A stretch of DNA of 64,000 nucleotides, taken from Mycogone perniciosa (lineage: Eukaryota; Ascomycota; Sordariomycetes; Hypocreales; Hypocreaceae). This document shows, piece after piece, positions 1 to 12,599 of this stretch. The notes beneath the pieces are model-generated. The model worked only from the letters and a program-made list of their open reading frames with translations. It did no database searches and had not been told where the DNA came from. Every line of letters begins with the position of its first letter. The stretch's first letter is position 1. A program made the position numbers and the translations under genes. The stretch is taken from NCBI GenBank assembly GCA_025331125.1, contig JAOALB010000046.1, forward strand, positions 278,889 through 342,888, given 5' to 3'.

Positions 1-2012
1 AGAACTGATACCATCGCCTCTCCGATTCCATGACTGTCACAATGGCGACGCACGGTCAAGTCCGGACCCATTATAAAGAAGAGTCCGTTGCTGATCTTGT
101 AAGTGTTATGCGATTTCCTGTACTTGTCAAATTTCTATTGTTTAAAGGCCTTCTTTTTTAGACAGTCAATATCTTGCATCAAGTGGTGCGAATAATGTGA
201 CACCATGGGATCATGTCCAAGAGCAGATTTGCGTGGGGAGACATGATAAATTACTGCCGCCGCTACTGGGCGATCAGGCGTTGTCCTGAAGTCAGTCAAC
301 GAACCTGTCGCAAACTTGACCGCGTCAGGACCGTTGGAGAGCTTAGCAGGGCGGTTGCTGTTTCACCAACGACCAGGCCGCGCCACATACGACAAGGTTT
401 GAGTGGATCAAAAGTAACTGGTTCCTGAGAGGCGCATGACTTCGGCTCTCACCCCAGCTGCGTATTCTCCTCCGAATTGGCGGATATGGCTTGGGTGCCA
501 AGAAAGGATACGGAGGTCTCGACAACATGCCAATTGGACCGGCCATTTATAAGCATTGTTGCGGCATTCTTTCGCCGAGTGGCGCAGTCAATGAGACGAA
601 GGCTCCAGGCTTCAACCACCTAGCTCTACGTTCTGCAACGATGGTCAAGGTGGTCGCTCTGAAATGAACTCGAGACGCGCTTAGTCACTTGGTGTTTTCC
701 CAGCGAGATGAGAGCTCCAGTGAGTTGCAGCGACGCGAAACGGCCGTGGAAATTGACGAACATCAACCAAATACGCCATAGTCTCATGGAGGACCAATCG
801 CTGAGCTCTCAGTGGGGCAGTGGTCATCACGTCTCCAATGATGATGTCCGAAGGCCGCCAACGCCTCTAGGCTGATTCAGCTACTGGAAGCGTGGCGTAG
901 CGCCAGACACCATTGCTTAATGAGAGGCGCCGACTTTGTTGGGCTAGACGAGTGGATGCCATCAAAAGAGAGAGAGAGAGACGAGGTCCTCGCGGGGAGC
1001 TGGGCTGGATGCAAACAAGAAACAGAATTGCTCAGCGTGGCACCCGCGTCTACACCCGCGCCGGTAGCCGAGACCCCGGGAGCGTTCATCTGTTCACAGT
1101 TGCTCAGGTACCCCATACGACTCCCGCATTGTGTGTCCAACCCAGTTCACCGGTCGCGTGCATCCTCGGGGCTGGCAAAGCCTCCTGTCTGGGCTGTCCA
1201 CCCTTCTCCGTCCTCACCAATGGGCCGGGTGTTGGCGCTGTTCTCTCGAGAACTCCAGAGTTCTTGGTTGCTTGACCTTCATGTCTACCCACACACACCG
1301 CTTGTGGCCTAACGAGGCGAAGGTGATGGCAATCCCGGCCCAATCCTGGTCTGTTGGTTAGTTCCGGCTCTCGAGTGCCTGATTGGGCAGCTGGGCGCAG
1401 TCCACCAGCCCCTGGCTCTTCTAACCGACGTCTCCATTGGCCGTTTAATCAAAAGCTCTGCACCCCTGTCACGTTTCTTCCATGCGCTGGCCCTTCCCTG
1501 GCCACCACTCATCCCTGCTCCCCGTCGCTCCCAACAGACACCCCTCCCCTGCTGTCCAGGCCCCAGAAGCCCCGATCACAAAAAGTATATGGAACTTGGG
1601 TTACCTTTGCCTTTTTTTCACCTCTCTTTCTGCGCGTTTCTGGTTCCTTAAGCTTTGAAGTTCATCAGGGGCAAGATCGAATTCTGGCTCTTTCGAGAGC
1701 ACACTTTACACATCTGGTTCCCCGTCACCTCACCTTGTTGCTGTCCTCATCTCTAGCGAAGTTTGCTAGATATCGGACACTGCTTTCTAGAGTTCTGGCG
1801 ATCCAATCTTCGATCCTCACATTGCTTGTACGGTACGGCGGTAAGCACCATCAGTCGGTACATTTGCATATCCACCTCGAATCCCACCCAAGTACCCTAG
1901 TCTTGCACACAATCCACATACAACTACTTGCTCCCCTGTTCTTCAAACCCCACCCCTCATCGTCATTCAACCAGCACTCCTGTCATCTTCCCCTGGCCCT
2001 TGTGTCTGCCGC
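1..2012. other. Left-edge region with no supported gene; likely promoter/leader of the DUF8032 gene at its right end
   Basis: No coding model is convincing here. From 1 to about 660 several short open stretches occur in different frames, including a start at 30 followed by a GTAAGT donor at 99 and a T-rich acceptor ending at 161, but none can be joined into one sensible protein. A short (GA)n run lies near 967-981. From about 1480 to 2010 the plus strand becomes pyrimidine-rich, as is common in promoters and leaders of filamentous fungi. Confidence 0.5.
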
Positions 2013-5000
2013 ATGGCCTCCGCGACGGCGCAAGAAAACGCCCTGTTACTTTTCGCAAACACTCCCTGGCCTCCCGCTCAACCCTCCCTGGTTTTAAATC
2101 GTAATCTGGAGCTAAGCGGTACTGCATCCCCACGTTGCGTCTCCTTCCCCAATGTCTCTTGCTGCAGTACGCGAGAACAAGGCTGCTTTGTCAGCATAGT
2201 CCTTCTGGGTCTAGCACGCCTCACCCGTGCCATCCCGGTCGTGTTCAGGGGAGAAAGGTCCACTCCACCACAGCTCCCAGACCTTAACTCTGTCAAGGGG
2301 CAAAATAAAACATCAAGCGCGTCCTATCTCACCTTGTTTTTTCTTGCCAGCTTAACGAGTCATCTATGTCGAGGTGTTACTGATGCGTCTTCTCCCTATG
2401 CAGCATCATCCGCATCACCAGCAACAAGGTCATCCACCTTCGCAACAGCTTCAGCACTCGCGACCACCAAGTATTGTTCACCAGCAGCATCATCCAACTC
2501 ATCCACAGCAGCAGCCGCCTCCACACCATCAAAGCGCATACTCATCGTCTCACTCGCTTCCGCAATACCAGGCCAGTACCCAGGCCACTAGCACACAGGA
2601 TAACCTCAACTATTACAACCACCCGAGTCCGTACAGTACACCAGGTGCCACGAGCGGATACGCATCCGCCGGTAAGTTACTGTTCCCATGCGCATGGAAT
2701 ATCTACTTTGATCGCTGTTTGGAGAAACTAATGCGCCGCTATCTATAGATACATCCGACATGATGGCCGCAGCACAGATGCCTAGACCTCCATATCCTCC
2801 AATGTCATATCATACGCCGCAGTCCAACTCGCCAGCCTCAGTAGCGTCACCCTCGCAGCATGACCAACACAGAAGCATATACGGCCAACCTCCATCGCAG
2901 CACTTGCAACAGCCTATGTACTACCAGCCACAGCCGCACTACCAGTCCATGCCGCCTCAAGCCGCCGCTTCCCCATACGCGCAGCATGCCCACCATCCGC
3001 AACAATCCATGACTTCTCAACCAAATATGATGATGTCCCATACAGCACCTCAAAATCAGATGACGCAGCAGCATGCTGCGCAACATGCACAACACGCGCA
3101 AGCAGGCATGACAAGTAGCCCGAGACCCAAAATCGAGCCACAGGTTCCTCTGCAACTTCAGAAGCAGCCGCCGCAACAGGCCCCCATGCCACAACCCCAT
3201 CATCAACAAAATGCGCAGCAGCTTCAGAACCCAGCGAACGCCACGCCTGGTGTCAACCCTAATGCAGCTCCGGGACCAATTCCCGCGACCACCCCGCTTG
3301 TTGTCAGGCAAGACGGCAACGGAGTACAATGGATCGCGTTTGAGTATTCGCGAGATAGGGTGAAGATGGAATACACTATTCGCTGTGATGTCGAGTCAGT
3401 AAACATTGATGACCTGTCACCAGATTTCAGGCAGGAGAATTGCGTTTATCCTCGGGCATGTTGTCCGAAGGAGCAATACAGGGGAAATCGCTTAATGTAC
3501 GAAACAGATTGCAATCGCGTCGGGTGGGCTCTAGCACAGCTCAACGCGCCCCTGCGAGGCAAGCGAGGTTTGATTCAACGAGCGGTGGACAGCTGGCGCA
3601 ACAGCAATCAGGATCCCCGACTTCGAAGTCGACGAGTGCGTCGGATGGCGAAGATGAACAGCCGGAAACAAGTTCAGGGAACACATCCCGGCACTCCTCA
3701 CATGTCGGGTCCCAGCGGACCAACGGCCTTGCCGGCCGCTCCGGCCCAAATGGGCCCGGGTGCTACATCTGCCATGGGCAAGCCTGCGATGAGCGCTATG
3801 GGGCAACCAATGCACCACCACCACGCCGGAGGCCACCCTGATGGAGGTGCTCCGGGTGGAGGAGATGATGTCGGTATGTACCAGATGTGAATTTGATTCC
3901 TCGCATCTGTTGTATTTGCACCGCTTGCTTTGCCCTCCCAACGACAATGGACAGTGTATGCCGTCAAAACTGTTGTGTTGATTTTATGATACCAACTCTT
4001 TTTTCCCCATTCTCCCGCAAAAAGTATCTTACACTTTATATCTGTGTCTTTTTGCCCCGATTTCTTAACTTTTATTTTTTGTATCTCCGATGATGTTTGG
4101 GAAATTGGGGGTTTGTACCATTTTGTTTTCCTACTCGTCATGCCGTTTTGTTTGCCATATAGCCACCGGGTTAATGCCCGCCGGCTGCACTACACATCTA
4201 TCCATCCATCATACCTCAGTGGCAAGGGGGTCAGTAGACACCCCTTTTGATTGACACAATCTTGTACATTATCATATAGTCGCATACGGCTGCCGGTGCT
4301 GTCAAGTCCTCTGCTTTACTACTGGTTTTTCCCGCGACTCTTAGATGAGTTCAATCCGCCTTTTGGCTATAAAAGTTAACCCCTTCGCTGGCAATGAAAA
4401 CGCTGCCATGCAGAGCATGGGGATGTTTTTTGTTATTCACGGCAATGATGATTGCCTTTGCCATCTTTACACCTTGTTATCATTATGAAGTCTAAAACCG
4501 TGTTTGCTCATCGAGAAAGTGTGGAGGGTAAGCTAACGCGTTTGTTGAGGCGAGGGTAATTCCTACGAAGAACACCACCATCACCATCACCAGGCGCCGG
4601 CGTCTCAGACCCCCACGGTTGGCGGCGACGACGTGAGACAAGCACATGTCTTTACGGGGTATCCTGGCCAAGGCTACCCTGTTGGTGCCCCAGGCGGATC
4701 AATGTCTCAGATGGCACCTCGGACAGGTGCCGTCGCAGCAAGACATGACGGTCGCGCCGACGACGATGGTCTTTTCCCAGTCCGCCCCGATGCGATGAAG
4801 CGCAAATTTGTTCTGGTTGATGATGGTATACGCGAGTCACGCCTCCGCGTTCGAGTCACTCTCGGTGGCGTCAACACCGAGGAGATTCCAGATAGCTTCC
4901 GCAAGGGAGCCAGCGTGTTCCCCCGCAGCTATTTCCCACGCGAAATGCAGAGCCCCCCTCCTAGTGCTACGGGCTCCCGTTTCTTCACTGACGATTTGTC

Positions 5001-5437
5001 GGACGACGGAACTCAGGATACTGAAGGCCGTGACGCTCGCCGTGGTGGCGCTGACAGGCCTCAAGGTGAAGTAATCAAGGTTCCAATAGGCGAGGGTCAA
5101 GTCAGTGAAGCCACTGTCCCGTGGATGAAGAAAGCAAATCGCATTAAGGAGGTGAGACTAAACGAGCTTGGATATCGCATGGCGTGGCTCCAGAGTCGAG
5201 CGTTTTCGGGAAAGACTGTTCTCCTCCAGAAAGCCTGTAAGTACCGTCTGATTTGACTCAGATGCAATGTATGTTGGACTAACACATGTAGTGGATACCT
5301 ACCGCAACAAGACGCGTGCTGAGGTTGATTTTACCATGGTAGAGGGTCAGATTGTCGCGCCTCACTTCGAAACCCGAGCCGGGAAGCGACGGTGGGGTGA
5401 GAGGATGAAGCGCGGGGAGAAGAGAGAAGACGACTAA
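2013..5437 (+). CDS. Tandem DUF8032 protein, Gln/His-rich, probable nuclear regulator
   Basis: Exons seen: (2013-2090), 2404-2671, 2749-3873, 4550-5236, 5292-5437. The last three introns have GTAAGT, GTATGT and GTAAGT donors and keep phase. Counted from a conservative start at ATG 2398 the protein is 743 residues: a Gln/His/Pro-rich low-complexity N-terminus, a first DUF8032-like domain around 282-394 (core VQWIAFEYSRDRVKMEYTIR, then CVYPRACCPKEQYRGNR), a short His run, and a second one from about 545 (FVLVDDGIRESRLRVRVTLG, KGASVFPRSYFPREMQ) to the Lys/Arg-rich end. The first exon is inference: 2013 opens a protein-like N-terminus (MASATAQENALLLFANTPW) that can join in phase, but its donor (GTTTTA at 2091) is weak. 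Function of the domain is not established; the composition resembles fungal transcriptional regulators. Confidence 0.85.
3874..4549 (+). other. Unusually long (676 bp) intron of the DUF8032 gene, with an early in-frame stop
   Basis: The donor GTATGT at 3874 and the acceptor ending at 4549, with branch site GCTAAC at 4532-4537, join codon phase 1 exactly and restore a Gly codon followed by EGNSYEE and a His run. If the intron is kept, translation stops at 3890. The interior is T-rich with long pyrimidine runs, so premature cleavage and a short, one-domain isoform are possible. Confidence 0.7.
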
Positions 5438-6901
5438 ATCCGATGACATGTCTGAGGATATCCTTCTCGAGTCATATCCCCTCTTCTTTTCAAACATATG
5501 AACCCTCTCACGCCTTCCAGAAATGCTCTACGATGCCTTTGCCATGTCTACCAATGTCTTCCATTCTTTAGCGCACAAAACCAGCCGCCTCCCGTTTTGC
5601 AGCAAGAACGTACACGAGCTTTGATCGACCGAAAATCTTCATCCCTCCTTTCACTTTTCTTGCCTCCAATTGGATCGGCGCATTTGTTTTGAGGAAGTGA
5701 AGGAGTTTTGTGAGCAGAAAACGACATGGTATTACTATATATGTATACACCAGGAATGATATATGAGATAAGGGCAGGCCCGACACTTCGAACCAGTCAC
5801 CTGATTGCAGGCTGGTTCCCACGTTGCGATGTTGTTTTTTGCGGGATATAGGAACATACGTTGGGGAACTAACTGGATATCTTGTGGCTTGGTATATGGG
5901 TAGGCCGTGTCGATGAGGTGCGATCCGGTTGCCGATAGATAATGAATCCTCTTTTCATGGTTTAGCATGCACTCGACTTTCTTGCTCTCTTTTATATCTT
6001 TCGGTAGTCTTTGTAGAATGTCTGAATTAGTACACACTCTGGTGGGTGATGTGCGGTTGAAATCATGCAGTTGCTGCGGCGCAGGTACATTCACATATTC
6101 CCTGTCCAGAAGAGCGGATCTCATCTGGAAGCGGTTTATTTTTAGCTACTGGGTACGGAGTACTCCGTACTGCTGACTGGTATGCACGAAGTATGTATGT
6201 GCATAACTATGTGTTACGGAGTGTAGTACTAGCTACTACCACTACGACTCCGTACGAACCAGTGGAGTGATCCATTCCTCCAACGGCTCATGTCGTTGCA
6301 CTCGAGACAAGGCAGGGCAAATGACATCCTTGAGGGGGGGATCCGGGATTCTGGGTTCTGGGGACCCTTCATGAGACACAGCATGGGGACCAAATGGCCT
6401 GGGGGTCTTCTCAGAAGCGAAGATTTGCGACCCCTCCCTGCAACGGTACGGGATCTTCTCTATTACTACGAAGTACTAGGTATTATTGCCTGCCCTGCCT
6501 TCTGTGTTAGCGTTGCGACCAAAGCATGGTCATGGTCATGGTCATGGGCCCCATAGCAAATGGCAAGGCTCTAATAAATCTTAGTTGCCTGTGAGTCCAC
6601 GTCGCCGTTACGGAGTACCCCGTACGGAGTTCTCGCACTACGAGTACATATCTAGGTGTGGCTGCGTTGCTTTTCTGCAACGAACAACTCCTCCCACTTA
6701 TATATGATTGCCAGGCCTTGTTCAGTTGAGCATGTACTATTGATCGTGCGTGAAGTCCTTGTGCACACGCCTCTCGACATATGAGTATAAAGCATAAAGC
6801 CCATACTACCCCTGACTAGGCTCCGAGGGAGGACTCCCCAAGCATGAGCCCAGGCTGTCTACGAAGCAACGACAAAGACGACCTCGAGCTGAGCGCCAGC
6901 A
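5438..6901. other. Intergenic region with GTAC-heptamer elements
   Basis: No gene is supported. It holds the 3' flank of the DUF8032 gene, an 18-bp GTAC palindrome at 6153-6170, further partial copies near 6220-6260 and 6606-6635, a short TGGTCA hexamer run near 6527-6546, and the promoter of the proline-rich gene. Confidence 0.6.
6153..6170. repeat. Perfect 18-bp GTAC-heptamer palindrome
   Basis: The sequence reads GTAC-GGA-GTAC-TCC-GTAC, a perfect inverted repeat centred on GTAC. The same lattice recurs at many intergenic places in this window. Confidence 0.9.
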
Positions 6902-9397
6902 ATGGCGCATCACCACCAGCCTTATTATGGCAGCCCCAGCTACCCTCCGCCCCTGTTCGCCGAACTGGAAGCTCCTCCTCGGCCACCGCGTGAGGGAACG
7001 ACGTCGCTAGATGGTGGTCCGATTTTCGAGATGTCATGCGAGCCGGTGGTGACCAAAAAAGAGGAGGAGCAGAGCAAACGGCCCGTACAAACGATTGACC
7101 CAGACCAACCCGTGCAGGCCAATCCGTGGCCGTTTTACTTAGAGGTGGACCAGACGACAGCACGGCATGACGCAGCCTCCGCGTCGGGGGCTGACGGACT
7201 TGACACAAAGGAAGAGGAAAGTGATGCGCAGCCGCTGGCGAATCCCTGGCCGTATCATGGACCGCCGTCATCGAGTGACGATGGGCCTAGCGCGACGATT
7301 TATCTGCATAACCATCGATCGGACGTAGGGATAGCAGGTCCAGCGACGAAGCATACAGATCATGAGCCGCATGGTGGAGGAGATGTTTTGTTGGGGGGGC
7401 CTTCTGAGCCACCTGAACACCAGCAGCAAGGCAAGCAACATCAGAGGGAAGATGGTCAGCCTCGGCATGATTTGAATAGCTCGGCGGATCACCAGGTCGG
7501 ACAGGAATCATCGCCAGGCTCACTCTATCCTGCTCCATTGAAAACATCTCGGCCGCAATCTTCGCCTACGTCTCAACCAAATGCGTATAAGCCATACTCT
7601 CCGCCAGTTGGGGATGTCGCTACCACCACCACCGCACCGTTCAAGAAGACAAGTCAATCGCTTTCTGGTGGCTCTCACTCTCACCTCGCGACTGCGCTGC
7701 CGTATCGAGCCTATCGGCCTCCTTCATCCACTACAGACCATCCCCCTGCTGCGCCTCCGACTCCAACACCTCCTCCATCCACGGCACCTGTATCTTCGGC
7801 AGTTATACCTACGGCATCGTCCGTCTCGTCCCAACCGCCTGTACCACAGTCAACTGCGACGCCTCCTTCATCTACAGCCTCGACTCAATCAGCGGTACTG
7901 CTATCAATAGCACCTGCATCTACGGTGTCGTGTTCTACGGCTCCATCCTCCACATCTCCGCCTCCTACAGCCCCTGCGGCTTCTCCTGTCACTACCACGT
8001 CTTCTCAGGCAGCAACAGCAGCCTCTCCAGCCCAGCAGTACCCGACAGCCAGTTCTCCAACTCCCACGCAGCCTTATCACGCAGGAACCGCCCCTCATCA
8101 CTTTCACGCTCCTCAATCACAGCCTACGAACCCTCCAAACCCTCCAATTCCTGTACCAACTGGGTCTGGGTCTGGGTCGCCACCAGGGGTGGTACCGATA
8201 GCACCAACCGCAGCGGCAGCGTCAACAACACTAGCAGGACAAGCGGCGTCACCAGCACCTGTATCGGCATCAGCAGTAGCAGGAATTCCGGTATTCGCTT
8301 CCCCAGCTCCATACCACCCAGCTCAATATCCTTTATTCCCTGCTGCCGCGTCTCTGGCTCAAGCAGTCCAAGTCGGATCCCCCCATCCTTCATCGACCAG
8401 CTCGCCAGTATCGAGTCCCAGCGCAGGGCTCTCTCCATATGGCTCACCTCTGCCAACTCCTACAGCTCCTAGCCCTGGAATGGGCCCTCCGCAACCATAT
8501 TATGCCAATATCGGTCATCCGCAAAGCCCTCATTCTGTGCCGCCTCCCGCGTCCTCAACCGCTTTCACAATATCGTCTCTGCCAACACCCTATCTAGCTT
8601 CTACCCAGTTTACGACACCTCCGCCGGCACCACTAACTTCCAGTTATCACGTACCTCAGCCCACTTATGCGCCATCCCCTTATCAAGATCAAGCTATCCC
8701 TCCTCCTCAACCACCACGACCGCAGTTTCATCATGCAACGACGGAACCAAGCCAGGCATCTCAGTCTCCGCAGTCACCACCGCCGCCCTGCACCTATGCT
8801 AATGCACCACGGCCAGAGGCACACCTTCCTCCCATTGAGCAATCTTCACTGTATCATTTACCTCCAGGGCCTCCCATCAGCTACCATCAACACCATTACC
8901 CGGCCCAGCCCACATATGCCACCCAAGGTGGCAATTTGCCACATCCGCCAGGTTCGCAAAACACATATCCGCCTCCTCTCCCACCTCGCCCAGCCACTGC
9001 GTACGGACACCAAACCCAACCATTTGCTGGATTCGGATCTGGCCCTCAAAACGCTGTAACGTATCCACCACCCCCTAGGAAGCAGTACAACCCGACCCCT
9101 GCTACAACTCCGCCACGGCCTTCAACAACTTCGAGTGGAGGTAGACTATTCAGTGGCTCATCCGCACTGAAGTGGCTAGATAAGACGAGTGCGGTTCTAG
9201 AGAATAAGCTTGACGCGGTACTTCAGGGGCCGCCGGGGCCGCCGAACCAGCCGATGTATGCACCGGCGCAGCCCCCTCGCCCGCCTCCGGGTCAGTATTA
9301 CCCCCCGCAGCCGATTCCAGGAAGTTATCCGGGAGGCAATCCAGGAGCATCAGGTAGTGCCCAGAGGCCACCGCCCGGAGCTGGTTGGGGACGGTGA
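6902..9397 (+). CDS. Proline/serine-rich protein with a conserved-looking C-terminal helix, function unknown
   Basis: One uninterrupted frame of 831 residues starting at an ATG in fair context (agcaATGgcg). The N-terminus is His/Tyr/Pro-rich. Residues about 75-125 carry two copies of an ANPWP motif (QANPWPFYLEV and LANPWPYHGPP). Most of the protein (about 220-730) is low-complexity Pro/Ser/Thr/Ala. Near residues 749-775 a charged amphipathic stretch (SALKWLDKTSAVLENKLDAV) stands out, followed by a Pro/Gly/Tyr-rich tail. I do not recognise a catalytic domain, signal peptide or membrane segment. The composition suggests a disordered adaptor that binds WW or SH3 domains, but this is inference. 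The long open frame and biased composition support that it is coded. Confidence 0.8.
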   Translation: MAHHHQPYYGSPSYPPPLFAELEAPPRPPREGTTSLDGGPIFEMSCEPVVTKKEEEQSKRPVQTIDPDQPVQANPWPFYLEVDQTTARHDAASASGADGLDTKEEESDAQPLANPWPYHGPPSSSDDGPSATIYLHNHRSDVGIAGPATKHTDHEPHGGGDVLLGGPSEPPEHQQQGKQHQREDGQPRHDLNSSADHQVGQESSPGSLYPAPLKTSRPQSSPTSQPNAYKPYSPPVGDVATTTTAPFKKTSQSLSGGSHSHLATALPYRAYRPPSSTTDHPPAAPPTPTPPPSTAPVSSAVIPTASSVSSQPPVPQSTATPPSSTASTQSAVLLSIAPASTVSCSTAPSSTSPPPTAPAASPVTTTSSQAATAASPAQQYPTASSPTPTQPYHAGTAPHHFHAPQSQPTNPPNPPIPVPTGSGSGSPPGVVPIAPTAAAASTTLAGQAASPAPVSASAVAGIPVFASPAPYHPAQYPLFPAAASLAQAVQVGSPHPSSTSSPVSSPSAGLSPYGSPLPTPTAPSPGMGPPQPYYANIGHPQSPHSVPPPASSTAFTISSLPTPYLASTQFTTPPPAPLTSSYHVPQPTYAPSPYQDQAIPPPQPPRPQFHHATTEPSQASQSPQSPPPPCTYANAPRPEAHLPPIEQSSLYHLPPGPPISYHQHHYPAQPTYATQGGNLPHPPGSQNTYPPPLPPRPATAYGHQTQPFAGFGSGPQNAVTYPPPPRKQYNPTPATTPPRPSTTSSGGRLFSGSSALKWLDKTSAVLENKLDAVLQGPPGPPNQPMYAPAQPPRPPPGQYYPPQPIPGSYPGGNPGASGSAQRPPPGAGWGR

Positions 9398-12300
9398 GGC
9401 ATAGGAAGGCTCATCTTATTTGCTCTTTTTACATGGTCATATAGAGGTTTCCATTAGGCTTGTGAATGATTGGATTACTGTGGCACCTTTGGATACCTAT
9501 TTCTATTAACTTTAGCGAGCAATACGTGGCAGAAATGGTATTAAAATCATAAAGAATTTACACAATATATCTAACACATATGTTCAATGCCTTGTGCTGC
9601 TGCATCACCGATTTCAATTGAAGACTAATATTCAATGGTGAAGTGATATCAAAGAGTGGATAAGTACTGCTGTGGATGGAGGTGACTGATCAACGGGCGT
9701 GACAATTATGGTTGGTGGCATAACGAGTGATGTTGGATCACGCGGATCCGACTACATTGGTTCGCGAGAGAGGGAAACAAAAATGAACAAGAGAAAGTGC
9801 AAGCGAGTCAGCTGGTTCGCTGTCAGCTGTGTAACGAAGGGAGGCAATGTCTTGGTGGTGATCAGGCTAAGGTAGTAACCATCATATTTGCCTTCAAACG
9901 AGTAGCATTGTGAAATCACAAGGCTGTGCTTGTTTGGCACACCTCGGTTGGAGCTAGGAGAATTTAGGCGATATTGCGAGTTGGGCTCAGCTTTTAACGA
10001 GTAGTAGTAATACATATTACTCCGTAGTGTGTGCCAGGTTACCAACCAACAACATCCAGGGGAGCTGATGGCAATCTGCATAGAGTCTCTTGAAACCAAA
10101 AACGCTCGGAAATCAGTATCCAGGGTGGCTTCTTTGTAAGGCGACGACATTACCAAGTACGAGTACTACTTCGCACAGGAGATAGGGCTCGCGACCTAGG
10201 AACGGGTTTTGGTGGCTTGACAGCCGCAGAAGCGAGATCGCAGAGGCGGCAGGGCTGAGATGATAGATCTGCAGGTGGCATGGATTGCTGCCCTGCCCTT
10301 GGTTAGAATATCCCCGATGGCTTGATGAGCAGGCCAGGGCTCGCTGTACATAGAGATCTGCGACGACTCGTGGACAGAAGTGACTGGCTTTGTGAGACGT
10401 CAAAAACAGGCTTCGCACTATTCCTTTGCCATGGCGTTTGAGTCCTTTGTTATTGAATTGCGTATCTGCATGAGGAATGGCTGCATTCGGATCCTTTCTT
10501 GCAGCAAGATAAGGAAAAATTGCCGCAGATATTGTCTCGGATTCTGCAGAACACGAGAAAGAAAAAACGGTAACATGCGTTCGCAAAGCCAGTACTCCGT
10601 ACTCCGTAGAAAGGGCAATGTCCCCGAACGCTCCGTCCAGGTAGGAATGTTCTATTTTCGGCATACAAAGAATATTTCGTCCGAATACGTCAACTTGCGA
10701 TTCGGCCTCCTCGGTTGCAGATGATATTACTCGTACAAGCGCGTCCGAGGACAGTCAAAGCTTCCTTCCATAGCTAAAATAATAGGCGCTGTACTCCATA
10801 GTAATAATCGGAGCCTGATTTGTCGCCGCGGAACGGCGGTGACACTGTCTCCCCTTTTTTTAACAAATGGTGCGCGGAGCGCTAAGAAGCCACGGCGCCT
10901 GTCCTGATGAACGAGCTGAGGAGGCAAACGTACACATGACAATAGCAAGGCTTGCTTTAGAACAAGGCGGCTTTGTCCCCTTCGACGGAGTACATGTTTG
11001 ATATTACCTGGTATCAATATGCACGAGTAGTGCTCGTAAAGATACGCCACCTCCACTGTGGCGTTGGCGACAGAGGGCTGACAAAGAGTAAACATGCACT
11101 CTTACGAAACACTATCGAAACAATCGTATTTCGTCATTGTGCTATCAAATACGGGGCACGAGCACGGAGGAGTACCGAGCATTGCATAAGACAGCGAGAT
11201 CAGGGGTGACAAGAGGCCAAGGGTAGCAAAAAAAGCGCAGATCCTACCTTGTGGTCGGTCGGTGATACCGGCTACAAAGGGCGCGGATGAACGAATGTTC
11301 GGAATTGCCCCAGGAATCCGGTGTCAGACAGTCAGGTGAGCGATATGTGGCGTCAGAGTATGCCAACGGCTACTGGACATGTAAATATAGGAACGGACGA
11401 AGTACGAAGTAGTAGAATTAGTATTCGCAAGTCCGAGGGCTTGGTGCTGGCAAGTCTAGTAGATCTGATCTTGTGCTTCAATATGCTGCGTATGCACGAA
11501 AGGATGTCCACAAAGCTAAATGAAATCCAAGGCCTGCGGCATCTGATCGCCAACCTACGGAGTATTTCTGACAGCCCACCCCAACAAACATTTTGTGCCC
11601 CATAGCGCTTAGCGAGGGGAGCATTGGGGCAATCATGCAAAAAGCAAAGCAAAGGCACTGGCTTCACGAAGAGGAGTTTGTTACGAGTAATGGATGAGAG
11701 AGTGAAAAAGGAGCAAGGATGCACGTCCGCCTTAACAAGCTTATGATGCCAATGGGTCCTTGTCTAATGATTCCAGTTAATTCATGCCTCAGCATTTGTT
11801 GGTAAGGTGGACTCATAAGCAGTGGTCGGAGCATGGTGGTTGTTAAAAATACCAAGGCGGTGACTTCGTGGACATGAATCGCAGCTTGGCAGCCTTCATT
11901 TGCAAAACGGCTCCTAGGGTTTGCCACATAGATATGAGCCCAGCCAGTTCATCACCTGAGTCACGTCAGCGCTGCATCACCTCGCGGCTTTGTCCAGTGA
12001 TGGCCATAGTTCTTTGTCATAAGGCATCTTTGTGAGGCGGGCGTTTGCTTCGTTGGCCATCAACCGGCTACCATCTCTTTACCGAAGCCACCTTTTATTT
12101 GCTAGCAGTAAAGGGAATACTCCCCGTTATGCCGAATGGACAACTGTTTGATGTCCGAGGGTAATCAGCACAGACTGCAATTCCAGTGTGATGAGCTTGG
12201 CAGTGGTCCGTAAAGGACGCTGATGGGCGGAGATATGTCCGGAAGTTGCAGCTTTTCGGAATCGTGTTCCTCCTTGATGGCATGGACGGATTTAATACAT

Positions 12301-12599
12301 GCTTGGTGCCTCCGTCTGAGTTGTCTGCAGCTCATGCGGGCTGCTCCACAGTTGGGTTGAACTGGGCTTCGGCCTGGCGAACAACACATAACGACCTACA
12401 TATTACCTATCTACTTCGTACTTCGTACACGTATGTAGGTGCGCAAAGTACTTCGTATGGGTTCATGTAAACACATGCCTGCTTCTCCAGGAGAGAACTA
12501 TTCGGTCTTGATTGTGCGTTGGCGAGCCGCCCTGACCAGCACGGCGAGACAGCCTGGCCCAGGTCACGTCACAGCGGTGAAGGGACGAGCTGTTGGACC
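9398..12599. other. Gene-poor intergenic stretch
   Basis: Open frames up to about 180 codons occur on both strands but show no family resemblance, no domain-like pattern and no sensible splice partners. GTAC-heptamer copies lie at 10592-10608, 11399-11415, 12412-12430 and 12448-12457. I see no transposon ends or repeats beyond these. Confidence 0.55.

Noticed and set aside
1..660. Broken gene at the left edge (exon-like pieces in several frames)
   Set aside because: Pieces such as 30-98, 164-286, 289-399 and 440-665 read like protein but lie in different frames and cannot be joined with good splice sites; all three frames look equally protein-like, so composition explains it.
10113..10664. 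183-codon minus-strand frame
   Set aside because: No domain, starts and ends inside low-conservation-looking DNA with GTAC repeats, and no splice partners.
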